Numbered from the stretch's first letter, positions 27,428 through 37,507 are shown. The stretch is 64,000 bases of DNA from Rufibacter glacialis (GCF_008271745.1 NZ_VKKZ01000025.1:1-64000); one strand, 5' to 3'. The notes: generated by a model not told the origin, from the sequence alone. A program made the numbers and translations.

Positions 27428-28624
27428 ATGAATATACACGAGTACCAGGCGAAAGACATTCTGAAACGCTACGGCGTTAGAATTCAGGAAGGCATAGTAG
27501 CAGAGACCCCTGAAGAGGCGGTAGCGGCGGCTAAGCGTTTAACCGAGGAAACCGGCACAGGCTGGCACGTTATCAAAGCCCAGATTCATGCGGGCGGTCG
27601 TGGTAAAGGCGGCGGGGTGAAATTGGCGAAAAACCTGGAGCAGGTGAAAGAGATTGCCGGCCAGATCATTGGCATGCAGTTGATTACCCACCAAACCGGC
27701 CCTGAGGGTAAAAAAGTAAACAAGGTATTGGTAGCCCAGGATGTATATTATCCCGGCGATTCTGAGCCAAAAGAATATTATCTGAGCATCTTGCTGGACC
27801 GCGCCAAGGCGATGAACGTGATCATGGCCTCTACCGAGGGCGGCATGGACATTGAGGAAGTAGCGGAGCACACCCCAGACAAAATCTTCAAAGAGTGGAT
27901 TGACCCAGCCGTTGGCCTGCAAGGCTTCCAGGCCCGTAAAGTAGCCTTCGCCTTCGGGTTAGAGGGTGAGGCGTTCAAAGAAATGGTGAAATTCGTGACC
28001 AACCTGTACAAAGCGTACGTGGACACAGATGCCGCCATGTTTGAGATCAACCCGGTGTTGAAGACCTCTGACAACAAGATTTTGGCCGTAGACGGCAAAG
28101 TGGACCTAGACGATAACGCTCTGTTCCGCCACAAAGACTTGGCTGACCTGCGCGACACCGCCGAGGAAGATCCTTTGGAAGTGGAAGCCAGCAAAAGCAA
28201 CCTGAACTATGTGAAGCTGGACGGTAACGTAGGCTGTATGGTGAACGGTGCTGGTCTGGCCATGGCTACTATGGACATCATCAAGCTTTCCGGTGGTGAG
28301 CCAGCCAACTTCCTGGACGTAGGAGGTGGAGCCAACGCGCAGACCGTAGAAGCTGGTTTCCGTCTGATCCTGCAAGACCCTAACGTGAAAGCCATCCTGA
28401 TCAACATCTTCGGGGGTATTGTACGTTGCGACCGGGTTGCCAACGGCGTGGTGGAAGCTTACAAGAACATTGGCGACATCAACGTGCCTATCATTGTCCG
28501 TCTGCAAGGCACCAACGCCGAAGAAGGCGCCCGCATCATTGATGAGTCTGGCTTGAAAGTATTCTCTGCCGTTCTTCTGAAAGACGCTGCCCAGAAAGTA
28601 AAAGAAGTTCTAGCCACTGCTTAA
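27428..28624 (+). CDS. sucC: Succinate-CoA ligase (ADP-forming) beta subunit
   Basis: 398 residues, TCA-cycle enzyme that makes ATP from succinyl-CoA together with SucD. N-terminal ATP-grasp fold begins [17 protein letters not shown]; the glycine-rich [13 protein letters not shown] loop and [18 protein letters not shown] are conserved, and the C-terminal ligase-CoA domain has [12 protein letters not shown] and [15 protein letters not shown]. Length is close to other SucC proteins. sucD is not next to it, a common arrangement in Bacteroidota where the two genes are split. Sure of the assignment. Confidence 0.97.
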   Translation: MNIHEYQAKDILKRYGVRIQEGIVAETPEEAVAAAKRLTEETGTGWHVIKAQIHAGGRGKGGGVKLAKNLEQVKEIAGQIIGMQLITHQTGPEGKKVNKVLVAQDVYYPGDSEPKEYYLSILLDRAKAMNVIMASTEGGMDIEEVAEHTPDKIFKEWIDPAVGLQGFQARKVAFAFGLEGEAFKEMVKFVTNLYKAYVDTDAAMFEINPVLKTSDNKILAVDGKVDLDDNALFRHKDLADLRDTAEEDPLEVEASKSNLNYVKLDGNVGCMVNGAGLAMATMDIIKLSGGEPANFLDVGGGANAQTVEAGFRLILQDPNVKAILINIFGGIVRCDRVANGVVEAYKNIGDINVPIIVRLQGTNAEEGARIIDESGLKVFSAVLLKDAAQKVKEVLATA

Positions 28625-28649
28625 GTTGTAGTTCTTCTTAAATCACCTA

Positions 28650-28684
28650 AAGAAAGCCTTCCTGTTTTCCAGGAAGGCTTTCTT
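28650..28684 (+). terminator. sucC terminator
   Basis: Stem AAGAAAGCCTTCCTG / CAGGAAGGCTTTCTT with a TTTTC loop and a following GTTTT run, 25 bp past the stop. Confidence 0.9.
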
Positions 28685-28813
28685 GTTTTAAAGCAGATAT
28701 TCTGAGAATTCCCTACTCCCTTTTTAACAAATTTAAAGGCGCGGAAGAATAAATGGATTTCCTTGGAGTTCTTTTGGCTTAAAACACCCTTTAAAAATAG
28801 GTAATGACAGAAA

Positions 28814-29497
28814 TCACCGGTAAAATGGATATCCAAATTTCACACCAAGGGAAAGGTGGATTTTATAGAAAATTCCTTCTTCTAAATCACTGGTGGCAAC
28901 AGACCAGTCGTCATGATCATAGAAGTCTTCCCGCTCCCCAACCGCCTGATGTTTGATGGAAAGTCGTCTAAGGCCTATACCAATGAATTTATCCAAGACT
29001 ACTTTGCGGTACCTGGTCTCCTTTCCAAACTTGAGGCTAACCACCCACACAGGCCTAGTAACAGAAGAATAGTCGAACCTGTAATAGGTACCGCCCCTGT
29101 ATACCCAATTATCCTCCCTAATATATTCTTGGGGAAAATACATTCCCTCAATGGAGAGATAAGGAAAGACTCTTGACCAGGCAGGTCTGCTATTTACCCC
29201 AAAAAAATACTTTAGCTCGGCTTTAGTTTTGGAATAAGAATGTTCCTTTTTTTCAGAAACACCCCACCTGAGAACCCTTAATTTAACTCCATGGTCTAAG
29301 GAGAGCGAAAACCTCTGGTGGAAGGGCTTCTGAAAACCAAGTTGCAAAACTCCTGAAGTGGGATCAAACAAATTCAAGGGTGCTAGATGGATTCGAAGCT
29401 TTTCTATTTCTACATCATCTTCCTCACTCTGGCAAAAAGCTTTTCCACTTTTCAAAAGCAAAGAAAATAAGACAAGTAGAATATAGGTAGCTTTCAT
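28814..29497 (-). CDS. Secreted hypothetical, probable outer-membrane beta-barrel
   Basis: 227 residues starting MKATYILLVLFSLLLKSG, a clear signal peptide. The mature part contains alternating aromatic and polar strands (LQLGFQKPFHQRFSLSLDHG, FPYLSIEGMYFP) and closes with SLGVKFGYPFYR, a terminal strand with an aromatic near-end residue as in outer-membrane proteins. The pattern recalls DUF3575-type barrels but I cannot confirm it. A perfect -7 TACTTTTG lies at 29516-29523. Lower GC than most neighbours. Confidence 0.75.
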   Translation of the reverse strand: MKATYILLVLFSLLLKSGKAFCQSEEDDVEIEKLRIHLAPLNLFDPTSGVLQLGFQKPFHQRFSLSLDHGVKLRVLRWGVSEKKEHSYSKTKAELKYFFGVNSRPAWSRVFPYLSIEGMYFPQEYIREDNWVYRGGTYYRFDYSSVTRPVWVVSLKFGKETRYRKVVLDKFIGIGLRRLSIKHQAVGEREDFYDHDDWSVATSDLEEGIFYKIHLSLGVKFGYPFYR

Positions 29498-29515
29498 AGC
29501 ATCAGGTTTACAAAC

Positions 29516-29523
29516 CAAAAGTA
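29516..29523 (-). promoter_or_regulatory. Candidate -7 box for the barrel gene
   Basis: Minus strand TACTTTTG, a perfect TAnnTTTG, about 19 bases before the ATG at 29497. No TTG at 17-23 bp upstream, so the -33 is weak. Confidence 0.4.
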
Positions 29524-29645
29524 AAGGGAAGCCTAGGATTCACATACCACAAGACTTGTTTTAGATGAAGCTACTGAAACTTGAGCCTATTGCTACAGAA
29601 ACACCTTTTCTGGTAAGCGCAGATTTGCCTTAAAGCTTCCGAGCC

Positions 29646-30833
29646 TTAAAACAGGCAAACCGTACCGCCTACCCAGTCAAAATCACTGTTGTAGCGCACG
29701 CCAATCATCTTGCCCCGGCTCAGGCGGGCCAGGTTGATGGCCAAGGTAGGTTTTTCATCACCATCCGGCCACAGGTACATGAGGCGTATCTCGCATTTCA
29801 CCAATCCATCTGGGGCCTGGATCACAGGCTCATATCTGACTTTTTCCTGCAAAATCCAGTTTTCCGGGTCATTGACAGAAGCAATGTCAGAGGCAGTGAC
29901 ATCAATGATCACACCCTGTCCCGCAAAAGAGAAAAGCGGTTTAAGCACGTAGTCGGAGAGATTGGCAGGCAACGTTTCTACCTCTGAGAGAAACCTGGTT
30001 TTAGGCACAAATTCACTTTCCAGAAAAGGCATGGTGTATTTGCTGATGCGGTAAAACCAGTTAGGGTGCCCCACCCATTCCACCTGATCACTGGTCAAGA
30101 GGTCAGGCACGTTTTGGAAAGCTTCAGCCCGGTTCTCCACCTCATCAAAGATAAGCCGGTTATAGATTTTCCTGACTAGTTGGTCTTCACCCTCCCTGGT
30201 ATAGAAGAACTGGTCCCCTACCTGTCTCAATTCCTCCAGAGCGATTATCTCTAACCCCAAATGCCGAGCGGTGATGTAGAAATCAACGGCCGTTTTTTGT
30301 TCTTTGGCGTTGATGTCCAACAAGACCACCTCCTGGGGCTGGTGGTGGCCTATGATAGTGCGTCTGAGCAAGTCAAAATACTCTTGCTCTGTCTGGTGCT
30401 GAAAAAAAGGCGTGAATGAACTAGTTACGGGGAAGTGGTTTTTGAACTGCTTGGCCAATTCTGCCTGAAAACCATACAAAGACGGAAAGCCCTGCAATTC
30501 AATCAGCCGGGGTGTGAGCTTTCCTTGGTCATCACGGCAAACGGCGAAGTCAAAGGTGAGGAAATGGGGCTGCTCGTTTTCATGGGCCGTCTTCCACTCC
30601 TGTGGGATGGCTTTTTCTGTGAGTTGCTTGAAATCTTCTCTAAGGATAGTGGAAACCAACGCATCACCGGCTGAAACCAGCTTCTGCGTAAACTCCTGGT
30701 CTAAGAAAACCGGAGTTTCGGCCACCCTGAACCCCAGAGGTTTCCCTTGTTGCCGGTTTAGTTCTTCCAGCAAAGCCTGGTATACCTCTGGAGTAAAGGC
30801 CGCGTTGTATTTCTCCCTTAGCGCTTTGATCAT
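29646..30833 (-). CDS. ATP-grasp-like protein, last gene of the amidoligase cluster
   Basis: 395 residues, soluble. The C-terminal half looks like an ATP-grasp: YVLKPLFSFAGQGVIID (nucleotide loop), WILQEKVRYEP, a CEIRLMYLW strand and NLARLSRGKMIGVRYN. The N-terminal half (LTFDFAVCRDDQGKLTPRLIELQGFPSLYG) has an acid-rich substrate-side motif seen in glutathionylspermidine-synthase-like enzymes. It would join a carboxylate to an amine with ATP, or act as a partner lacking activity. The start overlaps the amidotransferase stop by 4 bp (ATGA), so translation is coupled. Family is inferred from motifs; the exact class is open. Confidence 0.72.
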   Translation of the reverse strand: MIKALREKYNAAFTPEVYQALLEELNRQQGKPLGFRVAETPVFLDQEFTQKLVSAGDALVSTILREDFKQLTEKAIPQEWKTAHENEQPHFLTFDFAVCRDDQGKLTPRLIELQGFPSLYGFQAELAKQFKNHFPVTSSFTPFFQHQTEQEYFDLLRRTIIGHHQPQEVVLLDINAKEQKTAVDFYITARHLGLEIIALEELRQVGDQFFYTREGEDQLVRKIYNRLIFDEVENRAEAFQNVPDLLTSDQVEWVGHPNWFYRISKYTMPFLESEFVPKTRFLSEVETLPANLSDYVLKPLFSFAGQGVIIDVTASDIASVNDPENWILQEKVRYEPVIQAPDGLVKCEIRLMYLWPDGDEKPTLAINLARLSRGKMIGVRYNSDFDWVGGTVCLF

Positions 30834-31657
30834 ACTTCCTGGCTCAGCATACTGGTGATGGCATTGTGAATGAAAGACGGGATGATTTCTTTCCTGGTCA
30901 GTTCCAGTTCTACCGGGTTCTCCAGTAAGTGAAGCATCTCATAGTACTTTTTCTCGCCGTGGTGTTTGATGACCCGCTCCTTGTTTTCCTCTTCCAACAG
31001 ATACGTGCGCATGCCAATAGGGTCTGCCTCGGGGTGGAACTGGGTGCCGAAGAAATAGTCATTAAACCGGATGGCCATCATGCAGCGCTCCAGGTCCACA
31101 TGAGTCCGCTCTTTCTCAATGGCCAGCAATTTAGCGCCGGTTTTCTCAAACTGGGCCTCATCTGGCTCAATCACCTGCCAGTCACGGCTGTCTACTGCGT
31201 AAAAGGTTTCTTCAGTACCGCTGAAGATCTCTTCCTGGTCCCACTGGTCTGTTTTATAGATGGGGAAAATCCCGAAGGAGGTTGACCGTCTTTTTGCTAC
31301 TTTGCCCAACTGATACTTCCGGCACATTAACTGGAAGGAATGGCAGATAAAGAACCCAAACTTTTTGTCGGAACGGTTAGGGTCACGGTTGATGGCCTCT
31401 AACTCATCTATGAAAGCAAAATAGCTGTTCTCCCAGGCAGACCCTTCACTCTCTACAGGGCTTCCGGGACCACCGGTAGAGATATAGATATCAAAACTGG
31501 TGTCGGGCAGTTCGTTCTTAGCCCGCACGTCAAACACCTCAAAGGTTAAATCAACGGAATGGTTGTTCCGGTACTTTTTCAATATATCCTTGATGCATTT
31601 CATGCCTTGGTTGGCATGACCGTCATACATATCAAGGATGGCTACTTTTATACTCAT
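30830..31657 (-). CDS. Class I glutamine amidotransferase-like protein
   Basis: 275 residues, flavodoxin-like GATase fold. The oxyanion motif is ISTGGPGSP (about 59-67), the presumed nucleophile is C105 in GFFICHSFQLM and the His/Glu pair is H208/E210 in GTQFHPEAD. The nucleophile elbow differs from the usual GxCxGxQ, so glutaminase activity is likely but not certain; gamma-glutamyl hydrolysis is an alternative. The ATG at 31657 is used: the upstream in-frame codon is TTG and a -7 box lies 24 bases upstream. It sits between the YbdK-like ligase and the ATP-grasp-like gene. Confidence 0.83.
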   Translation of the reverse strand: MSIKVAILDMYDGHANQGMKCIKDILKKYRNNHSVDLTFEVFDVRAKNELPDTSFDIYISTGGPGSPVESEGSAWENSYFAFIDELEAINRDPNRSDKKFGFFICHSFQLMCRKYQLGKVAKRRSTSFGIFPIYKTDQWDQEEIFSGTEETFYAVDSRDWQVIEPDEAQFEKTGAKLLAIEKERTHVDLERCMMAIRFNDYFFGTQFHPEADPIGMRTYLLEEENKERVIKHHGEKKYYEMLHLLENPVELELTRKEIIPSFIHNAITSMLSQEV

Positions 31658-31680
31658 TTTATGGAAACTCAATTAAAACA

Positions 31681-31688
31681 CAAAGCTA
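31681..31688 (-). promoter_or_regulatory. Internal -7 promoter box before the amidotransferase
   Basis: Minus strand TAGCTTTG, a perfect TAnnTTTG, 23 bases before the chosen ATG, in the only sizeable gap (85 bp) of the cluster. No TTG at ideal spacing. Confidence 0.45.
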
Positions 31689-31742
31689 CAAATTGTACTT
31701 CTTAAATAACAGTACAAAAACCTGTTTGTTTATTTTATCTAC

Positions 31743-32846
31743 TTAAATATCAACCCCTTGCAAAGTCTGCGAGGTGATGTAGTCTACTACATCTGTGAAG
31801 CTTTGGTTTCTGTTGAAGACTTCTAATTGCCGGTCTGCGCCGGTGCCGTGCTCCAGGATTTGGTGCACATAGTTTATCTCATGGCGGCTGCCTAACTCAT
31901 CTACCACATCATCAATAAAATCAAGCAACTCCAGGATCAGCGCCCGGGTATTCACCTCCAACTCCCGCCCAAAGTCAATCATCTTGCCATCTATGCCGTA
32001 GCGGGCGGCCCGCCATTTGTTCTCGTTGATGAGGGCCCGCGAATAGGTGATGAACTTCAGGTTCTGCATGCGCAGCTTGTACAGTTTGGCACAGATTGCC
32101 TGAAAAATGGCCGTAAACGCAATGGTCTCGTCCACTAGCATGGGGCAGTCGCAGATCCTGAACTCAATGGTGTCAAAGAAGGGATGCACCCGCACGTCCC
32201 ACCAGATTTTCTTGGCGTTGTCAATGCAATTGGTTTTTACCAGCAGCTTGATGTAGTTGTCATACTCTTCAATGTTCTGGAAATAGTCTGGAATGCCCGT
32301 TCTGGGGAATTTATCGAACACCTTGGTCCGGAAGGACTTGTACCCGGTGTTACGGCCTTCCCAGAACGGGGAGTTGGTAGACAGGGCGTACACGTGCGGC
32401 AGAAAATAACGCACCCCGTTGGCAATGTTGATCGCCATTTCCCGCGACTGGAACCCTACGTGCACGTGCAGCCCGAAGATAAGGTTGGAACGGGCGGCCT
32501 CCTGCAATTCATTCACAATGTCAAAATAGCGCGGGTGGTCAGTGATGAGCTGGTGCTGCCAGTGCGAAAAAGGGTGCGTACCGGCGGCCCCAATGCGCAG
32601 CCCCAACTCCCCGGCCAATGAGGCCACGGTGCGGCGCAGTTTGGTGACCTCGGCCCGCGCTTCCTCTATGTTACGGCAGATATTGGTGCCCACCTCCACT
32701 ACCGCCTGGTGCATCTCTGCTTTTACCTGGTCTTCATGAATTTTTTGAGCGGCATCTACAATCTTCTGGTCATGCGAGGTAAGCTCCCGGGTTACGGGAT
32801 CTACCACCATGAACTCTTCTTCAACTCCCAGGGTGAAATCATTCAT
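31743..32846 (-). CDS. YbdK-like carboxylate-amine ligase (GCS2 family)
   Basis: 367 residues of the glutamate-cysteine ligase 2 fold. N-terminal LGVEEEFMVVD is the diagnostic acidic start; EMHQAVVEVGTNI, FGLHVHVGF and RICDCPMLVDET follow, all typical of COG2170. The family forms gamma-amide or similar amide bonds from a carboxylate and an amine with ATP; E. coli YbdK has weak glutamate-cysteine ligase activity. Here the gene lies between two ATP-grasp genes and an amidotransferase, so it probably adds one building block to a small peptide-like product. Full length and intact. Confidence 0.93.
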   Translation of the reverse strand: MNDFTLGVEEEFMVVDPVTRELTSHDQKIVDAAQKIHEDQVKAEMHQAVVEVGTNICRNIEEARAEVTKLRRTVASLAGELGLRIGAAGTHPFSHWQHQLITDHPRYFDIVNELQEAARSNLIFGLHVHVGFQSREMAINIANGVRYFLPHVYALSTNSPFWEGRNTGYKSFRTKVFDKFPRTGIPDYFQNIEEYDNYIKLLVKTNCIDNAKKIWWDVRVHPFFDTIEFRICDCPMLVDETIAFTAIFQAICAKLYKLRMQNLKFITYSRALINENKWRAARYGIDGKMIDFGRELEVNTRALILELLDFIDDVVDELGSRHEINYVHQILEHGTGADRQLEVFNRNQSFTDVVDYITSQTLQGVDI

Positions 32847-32879
32847 AGTACACCGGTTTTATAGTGTGGAGATGTGCGC

Positions 32880-33878
<999 letters not shown>

Positions 33879-33895
33879 AGTGCTTACAGTTACCA

Positions 33896-34600
33896 TTAGA
33901 TCTGAGATAAGTAGTGCGGAAACATCTCGCGCCAGACAGACCAGTCATGCACGGCGTTGGGCCGTACGTCCAGCCAGTGAGAGATGCCCTTTCCGTTTAA
34001 GATTGCGGATAAGATTAAATTAGATTCTTTGCAGATGTCCTGATCAGAAGTACCCAGGATGATCTTCAGCTGCCATAAGGCCGGATCAGTGGCGTGCCTC
34101 AGAAAATCAACAGGGTTGTTGTAATAGGCGTCCTCATTGAAAAACCCGTCCAACTGGTCGCGGATGTCAAAGGCCCCGCTCATGCTGAACAGGTGGCTAA
34201 CCCGGTCTGGGTGTTTAAAGGCGAAGTTGGCTGCGTGGTAGCCGCCAAAGCTACAGCCGGCCACACATACCTTAGCCTGGCCCGTTTCTTGCATAGCCCA
34301 AGGAGCCAGCTCCTGGTACAGCATCTGGTCATACCACATGTGGTTCCGGACCCTGTCTGCCGGTGAAATGTCTTTGTTGTACCAACTGAGGCTGTCAATG
34401 GAATCAATGCAGTAGATCTTTACCAACCCTTCATTGATAAACCAGGCGGCGCTTTCTATGAGGTTGAAATCTTTGTTCTCATGGTACCGGCCCTTGGACG
34501 TAGGAAAAAGCAAAACGGGATAGCCCCTGTCGCCGAATACCAGCATTTCTATGTCTTGGCTCAACTGTTGGGAGTACCATTTATGATATTGCTCTTTCAT
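33896..34600 (-). CDS. Alpha/beta-hydrolase esterase, first gene of the cluster
   Basis: 234 residues, cytosolic alpha/beta hydrolase of the putative esterase family. Nucleophile elbow GCSFGGYHA (S117), an acid region TSDQD (about 184-188) and the catalytic His in NAVHDW (H218). An N-terminal strand region VFGDRGYPVLLFPTSKGR matches the family. It leads the ligase genes and is read divergently from a second esterase. A role in releasing, editing or activating an acyl or peptidyl intermediate is inference from the neighbours. Confidence 0.88.
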   Translation of the reverse strand: MKEQYHKWYSQQLSQDIEMLVFGDRGYPVLLFPTSKGRYHENKDFNLIESAAWFINEGLVKIYCIDSIDSLSWYNKDISPADRVRNHMWYDQMLYQELAPWAMQETGQAKVCVAGCSFGGYHAANFAFKHPDRVSHLFSMSGAFDIRDQLDGFFNEDAYYNNPVDFLRHATDPALWQLKIILGTSDQDICKESNLILSAILNGKGISHWLDVRPNAVHDWSVWREMFPHYLSQI

Positions 34601-34720
34601 ACGGTTATGATTTATTCTGCTATGTTACGTGGTTGATTTACAATAGGATATTCATTCTTTGCCCTTATTAATAAAAAAATGCAAAAAACCGGGAAGTTTT
34701 TATTTGGCCAGAAGGCCTAG

Positions 34721-34728
34721 TACCTTTG
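34721..34728 (+). promoter_or_regulatory. -7 promoter box of the divergent esterase
   Basis: A perfect TACCTTTG 26 bases before the ATG at 34754. The nearest TTG (34703-34705 region) is closer than ideal, so the -33 is uncertain. Confidence 0.5.
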
Positions 34729-34753
34729 TATCAGAATCTTTTTTTGAATAAAA

Positions 34754-35566
34754 ATGCTTTTAGAATATATAGTGTCCGAGGTGGGTATCCAGGTAGAGGA
34801 GTTCACGGTGAAATCGGAAATATTAGACAGAGAAGTAGAATGTGTGCTGTACCTTCCTCAATTAGAGGGCTTGGTAGAGCCCCCGCACCTGTTGCTGGTG
34901 AATGACGGCCAAGACCTGCCTGCCATGCAGTATGACCAGATCCTGCAGCAGCTGTACAAACGGAAATCCCTTTGCCCCATCCTTACCGTGGGCATCAAAG
35001 CGGGCGACCGTCTGCAGGAATTCGGGGTATCCGGTACTCCAGATTACAAAGGCCGCGGCGCTGAGGCTGAGAAATACCGTCAGTTTGTGGTGCAGGAGCT
35101 TTTGCCCGCCATCTCCGCGGAAACCAGCCTCTACTCGTTCTCCAGTACATCTATCATTGGTTTTTCCTTGGGAGCCGTTTCAGCCCTTGACATTGCCTGG
35201 CGCCACCCCCATATCTTTTCCCGCGTTGGGGCTTTTTCCGGCGCGTTCTGGTGGCGCAGCCAGGAAGCCAAGGCAGACGCCCCCGATCAGCACCGTATTG
35301 TCCATGACCTGGTCAGCAAGAGCCCAGAAAAGCCTAATCTGCACTTCTGGTTTCAGGCCGGCACGCAAGACGAGAAATCTGACCGTAACCAGAATGGCAT
35401 CATTGACTCCATAGATGACACTACCAGCCTCATCTATGAGCTGTACCAGAAGGGTTACCAGAAGAACCAAGACGCGACCTATTACGAGTTGATTGGCGGC
35501 CGGCATGACGTAGCCACCTGGGGTAGGATGATGCCCGTGTTTTTGCAATGGGCTTTCGGTAAATAG
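34754..35566 (+). CDS. Esterase-family alpha/beta hydrolase with an EF-hand-like loop
   Basis: 270 residues of the esterase-D/Fes-like (PF00756-type) group, no signal peptide. Nucleophile elbow IIGFSLGAVSAL (S138), catalytic His in IGGRHDVATW (about H251). Between them, DRNQNGIIDSID (D210-D221) fits the calcium-binding EF-hand loop D-x-N-x-N-G-x-I-x-x-x-D. It diverges from the ligase operon across 153 bp and probably belongs to the same system, although only proximity shows this. Substrate unknown. Confidence 0.88.
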   Translation: MLLEYIVSEVGIQVEEFTVKSEILDREVECVLYLPQLEGLVEPPHLLLVNDGQDLPAMQYDQILQQLYKRKSLCPILTVGIKAGDRLQEFGVSGTPDYKGRGAEAEKYRQFVVQELLPAISAETSLYSFSSTSIIGFSLGAVSALDIAWRHPHIFSRVGAFSGAFWWRSQEAKADAPDQHRIVHDLVSKSPEKPNLHFWFQAGTQDEKSDRNQNGIIDSIDDTTSLIYELYQKGYQKNQDATYYELIGGRHDVATWGRMMPVFLQWAFGK

Positions 35567-35620
35567 CCTTATACCCAACGGGCTCTGATTTACCCCCAGT
35601 GGTTTACAGCCTGTTTATTA

Positions 35621-35663
35621 AAAAAGGAGCAGAAAAGGCCATTGCCTCTATCTGCTCCTTTTT
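35621..35663 (+). terminator. Terminator of the esterase gene
   Basis: Stem AAAAAGGAGCAGA / TCTGCTCCTTTTT with an inner paired loop, then ATTTGTTATT. Confidence 0.8.
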
Positions 35664-35811
35664 ATTTGTTATTGTACTTGAAAACAACCCCTTCGGCCTG
35701 CAGCCGATCAATTCCTTCGGATAGCAAAACTGCCTCTGCCTTATTGTTCAGCAGTGCTCCTGTATAGCCCCTGTTTTATTGAAAACCTGCCTGAAACAGC
35801 GAAGGCGCAGG

Positions 35812-36231
35812 TTAGTCCAGCACGTTCAACTGCACCTCAATGTTGCCGCGGGTACCCACAGAATACGGACAAACCTCATGCGCCTGGCGCACCAGCTCCT
35901 CGGCCTTGGCTCTGTCTACTCCGTCTACCTTCACGTCTAGCTGCACCGACAGGCCATACCCGCCGTTTTCGAATTGATCAAGCCCTACGTGGGCGGTAAC
36001 CGTGGAATTCTCGTCTAATCTTATCTTCTGTTTACTGGCCACCAATTGCAGCGCACTCTGGAAACAGGCCGAATAGCCGGCAGCAAACAACTGCTCTGGG
36101 TTGGTGCCTCCCCCTTTGCCTCCCAAACCCTCTGGCAGGCGCACCGGCATGTCAATGGTTCCGTCGGTTGATTTCACTTGGCCGTTTCGGCCTCCGGTAG
36201 CGGTAACTTCCGCCGTATACACTCTTTTCAT
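35812..36231 (-). CDS. ohr: Organic hydroperoxide resistance protein (Ohr/OsmC)
   Basis: 139-residue thiol peroxidase that reduces organic hydroperoxides. The two redox cysteines are C56 (GYSACFQSAL) and C121 (HEVCPYS); the catalytic Arg/Glu partners lie in MPVRLPEGLG and NPEQLF. Cytosolic homodimer in the family. It is monocistronic; no OhrR-type regulator is adjacent. Sits next to the tRNA-Arg gene in divergent orientation. Confidence 0.96.
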   Translation of the reverse strand: MKRVYTAEVTATGGRNGQVKSTDGTIDMPVRLPEGLGGKGGGTNPEQLFAAGYSACFQSALQLVASKQKIRLDENSTVTAHVGLDQFENGGYGLSVQLDVKVDGVDRAKAEELVRQAHEVCPYSVGTRGNIEVQLNVLD

Positions 36232-36383
36232 AGCGTTTCTTTAGAGTTAAGGAATGATTTTCTTATAAACTGTTTCACGCCGAAAATGTTAGCCACCAAG
36301 CTTCTACCCTCTCGTTTTAGACCCGTTTTATGAAAAGGGGCAAAAAACGGCCAGAGGCACTTTCTTTCTTGCGCGGCATTTCC

Positions 36384-36391
36384 TACATTTG
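36384..36391 (+). promoter_or_regulatory. tRNA-Arg promoter -7 box
   Basis: TACATTTG, a perfect TAnnTTTG. A start 6-7 bases on would fall about 8 bases before the mature tRNA. The -33 side reads TTTC at about the right distance. Confidence 0.6.
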
Positions 36392-36405
36392 CCCTCGCAA
36401 TACCG

Positions 36406-36477
36406 GGCCGCGTAGTACAACGGATAGTATTGGAGTTTCCGAAGCTCTCGATCCAGGTTCGATTCCTGGCGCGGCCA
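36406..36477 (+). tRNA. tRNA-Arg (anticodon CCG)
   Basis: 72 bases folding into a cloverleaf: acceptor GGCCGCG/CGCGGCC, D-stem GTAC/GTAT around AACGGATA, anticodon stem GGAGT/GCTCT with loop TTCCGAA (CCG at 34-36), T-arm CCAGG TTCGATT CCTGG, discriminator A. The CCA end is not encoded (CAA follows). It reads CGG codons. Confidence 0.95.
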
Positions 36478-37031
36478 CAAGTTCAAAACTTTCGGAAAGA
36501 AAATTACCCAGAACCCTGCTAGATATCCTCTGGTGGGGTTTTTCTTTGCCTAAATTCTGGGTGATTACAAGATAAGGGAGCAAAATCAATTCCTTAACTC
36601 TAATGAGAATCCAACATTCTCTTGTTGCTTCTGATGTTGCTTCTGAAGAAGCCGAACTTTTTCTTATTGGCCAAAACCCCATATTTACTCTTTATAAAGG
36701 CAATTGAAGGCTACTTCATGCCAATACAACCTAGAATAGTTTTTTGTAGGCAATGGCAAAAGGCAAAATTATAGAGGTAGGAGGCTATCTTTCTAATACC
36801 TTTTCCAGCCCTACCTCTTTTGTGTAACAATAATGAGTTCAACCTTATTTGTGCCCATCTTTTTCTATCTTCAAGATGAAAGAATAGTTAAACTTCTACT
36901 TTTTGAATTAACAAGAGGAAATTCGGTTAAATAAATAAATATTTAAAACACTATTTATCTAAATTCGGCCCTTAAAGACGCTTACAGTGCTAATATACAT
37001 TTATATAGTAAGCGGTTCATACAATTATTTC
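36478..37031. other. Intergenic gap after the tRNA
   Basis: About 550 bp, AT-rich toward the right. It holds the tRNA terminator at 36512-36547 but no gene. No integrase or second copy of the tRNA end is visible. Confidence 0.55.
36512..36547 (+). terminator. tRNA-Arg terminator
   Basis: RNA hairpin AACCCUGCUAGA / UCUGGUGGGGUU (12 pairs with G-U wobbles, UAUCC loop) followed by UUUCUUU. Confidence 0.7.
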
Positions 37032-37403
37032 ATGGAACTGGAACAAAGCAGTGATATACTACTGGAAATTTTGCTAAATTTTGTACAATTATCTACTCAA
37101 AATAAACTCAAGAAATCGGAAGTAAATTATCTAATAAACCAAGCGTATGCAGAATTAGGTCTTTTTGAAGAAAAACACCCCGAAGCCGTGGTCCTGCTAC
37201 AAGCGCAGATTGGCGTGTTAGAGGCCAAGATTCTGGTCCTGAACCAGAGGCACCAGGAAGCGGTGTCAGCTTCTCGTATGGCCCTCAAGACGTTCCTCCT
37301 GGATCATACAAGCTTAAGAGAGAAGAGAACTGGTGCCAAGTGGCTAGCGGGCGGATTAGGGGAGATTTCTTTGTCAGATTTTTCCAGGTCGGCCTTCCAA
37401 TAA
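37032..37403 (+). CDS. Small hypothetical protein, 123 residues
   Basis: Starts MELEQSSDILLEILLNF. Helical, TPR-like in texture: YLINQAYAELGLFEEKHPEAVVLL then LEAKILVLNQRHQEAVSASRMAL. No signal peptide. The end ALKTFLLDHTS is loosely like the closing motif of the next two genes, which may be chance. The C-terminal 20 residues have different composition. The AT-rich 5' part contrasts with the rest. Function unknown. Confidence 0.6.
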   Translation: MELEQSSDILLEILLNFVQLSTQNKLKKSEVNYLINQAYAELGLFEEKHPEAVVLLQAQIGVLEAKILVLNQRHQEAVSASRMALKTFLLDHTSLREKRTGAKWLAGGLGEISLSDFSRSAFQ

Positions 37404-37507
37404 AGCAGTTTCTCTCCCCATTCATGGGTAGGAAAAGCTACTTCCGGTTTATTCTGCAAAATATTTGCTTCTTTTATGGAATAGAATAAAAATAGATTGT
37501 ATAAAAT

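Noticed and set aside
36406-36480. Possible integration site at the tRNA-Arg end
   Set aside because: No integrase, no repeated 3' end of the tRNA and no phage-like genes nearby.
36383-36682. Minus-strand ORF of 99 codons over the tRNA
   Set aside because: It is antisense to the tRNA-Arg gene; the AAPGIEPGS-type segment is a known artefact of tRNA complement translation.
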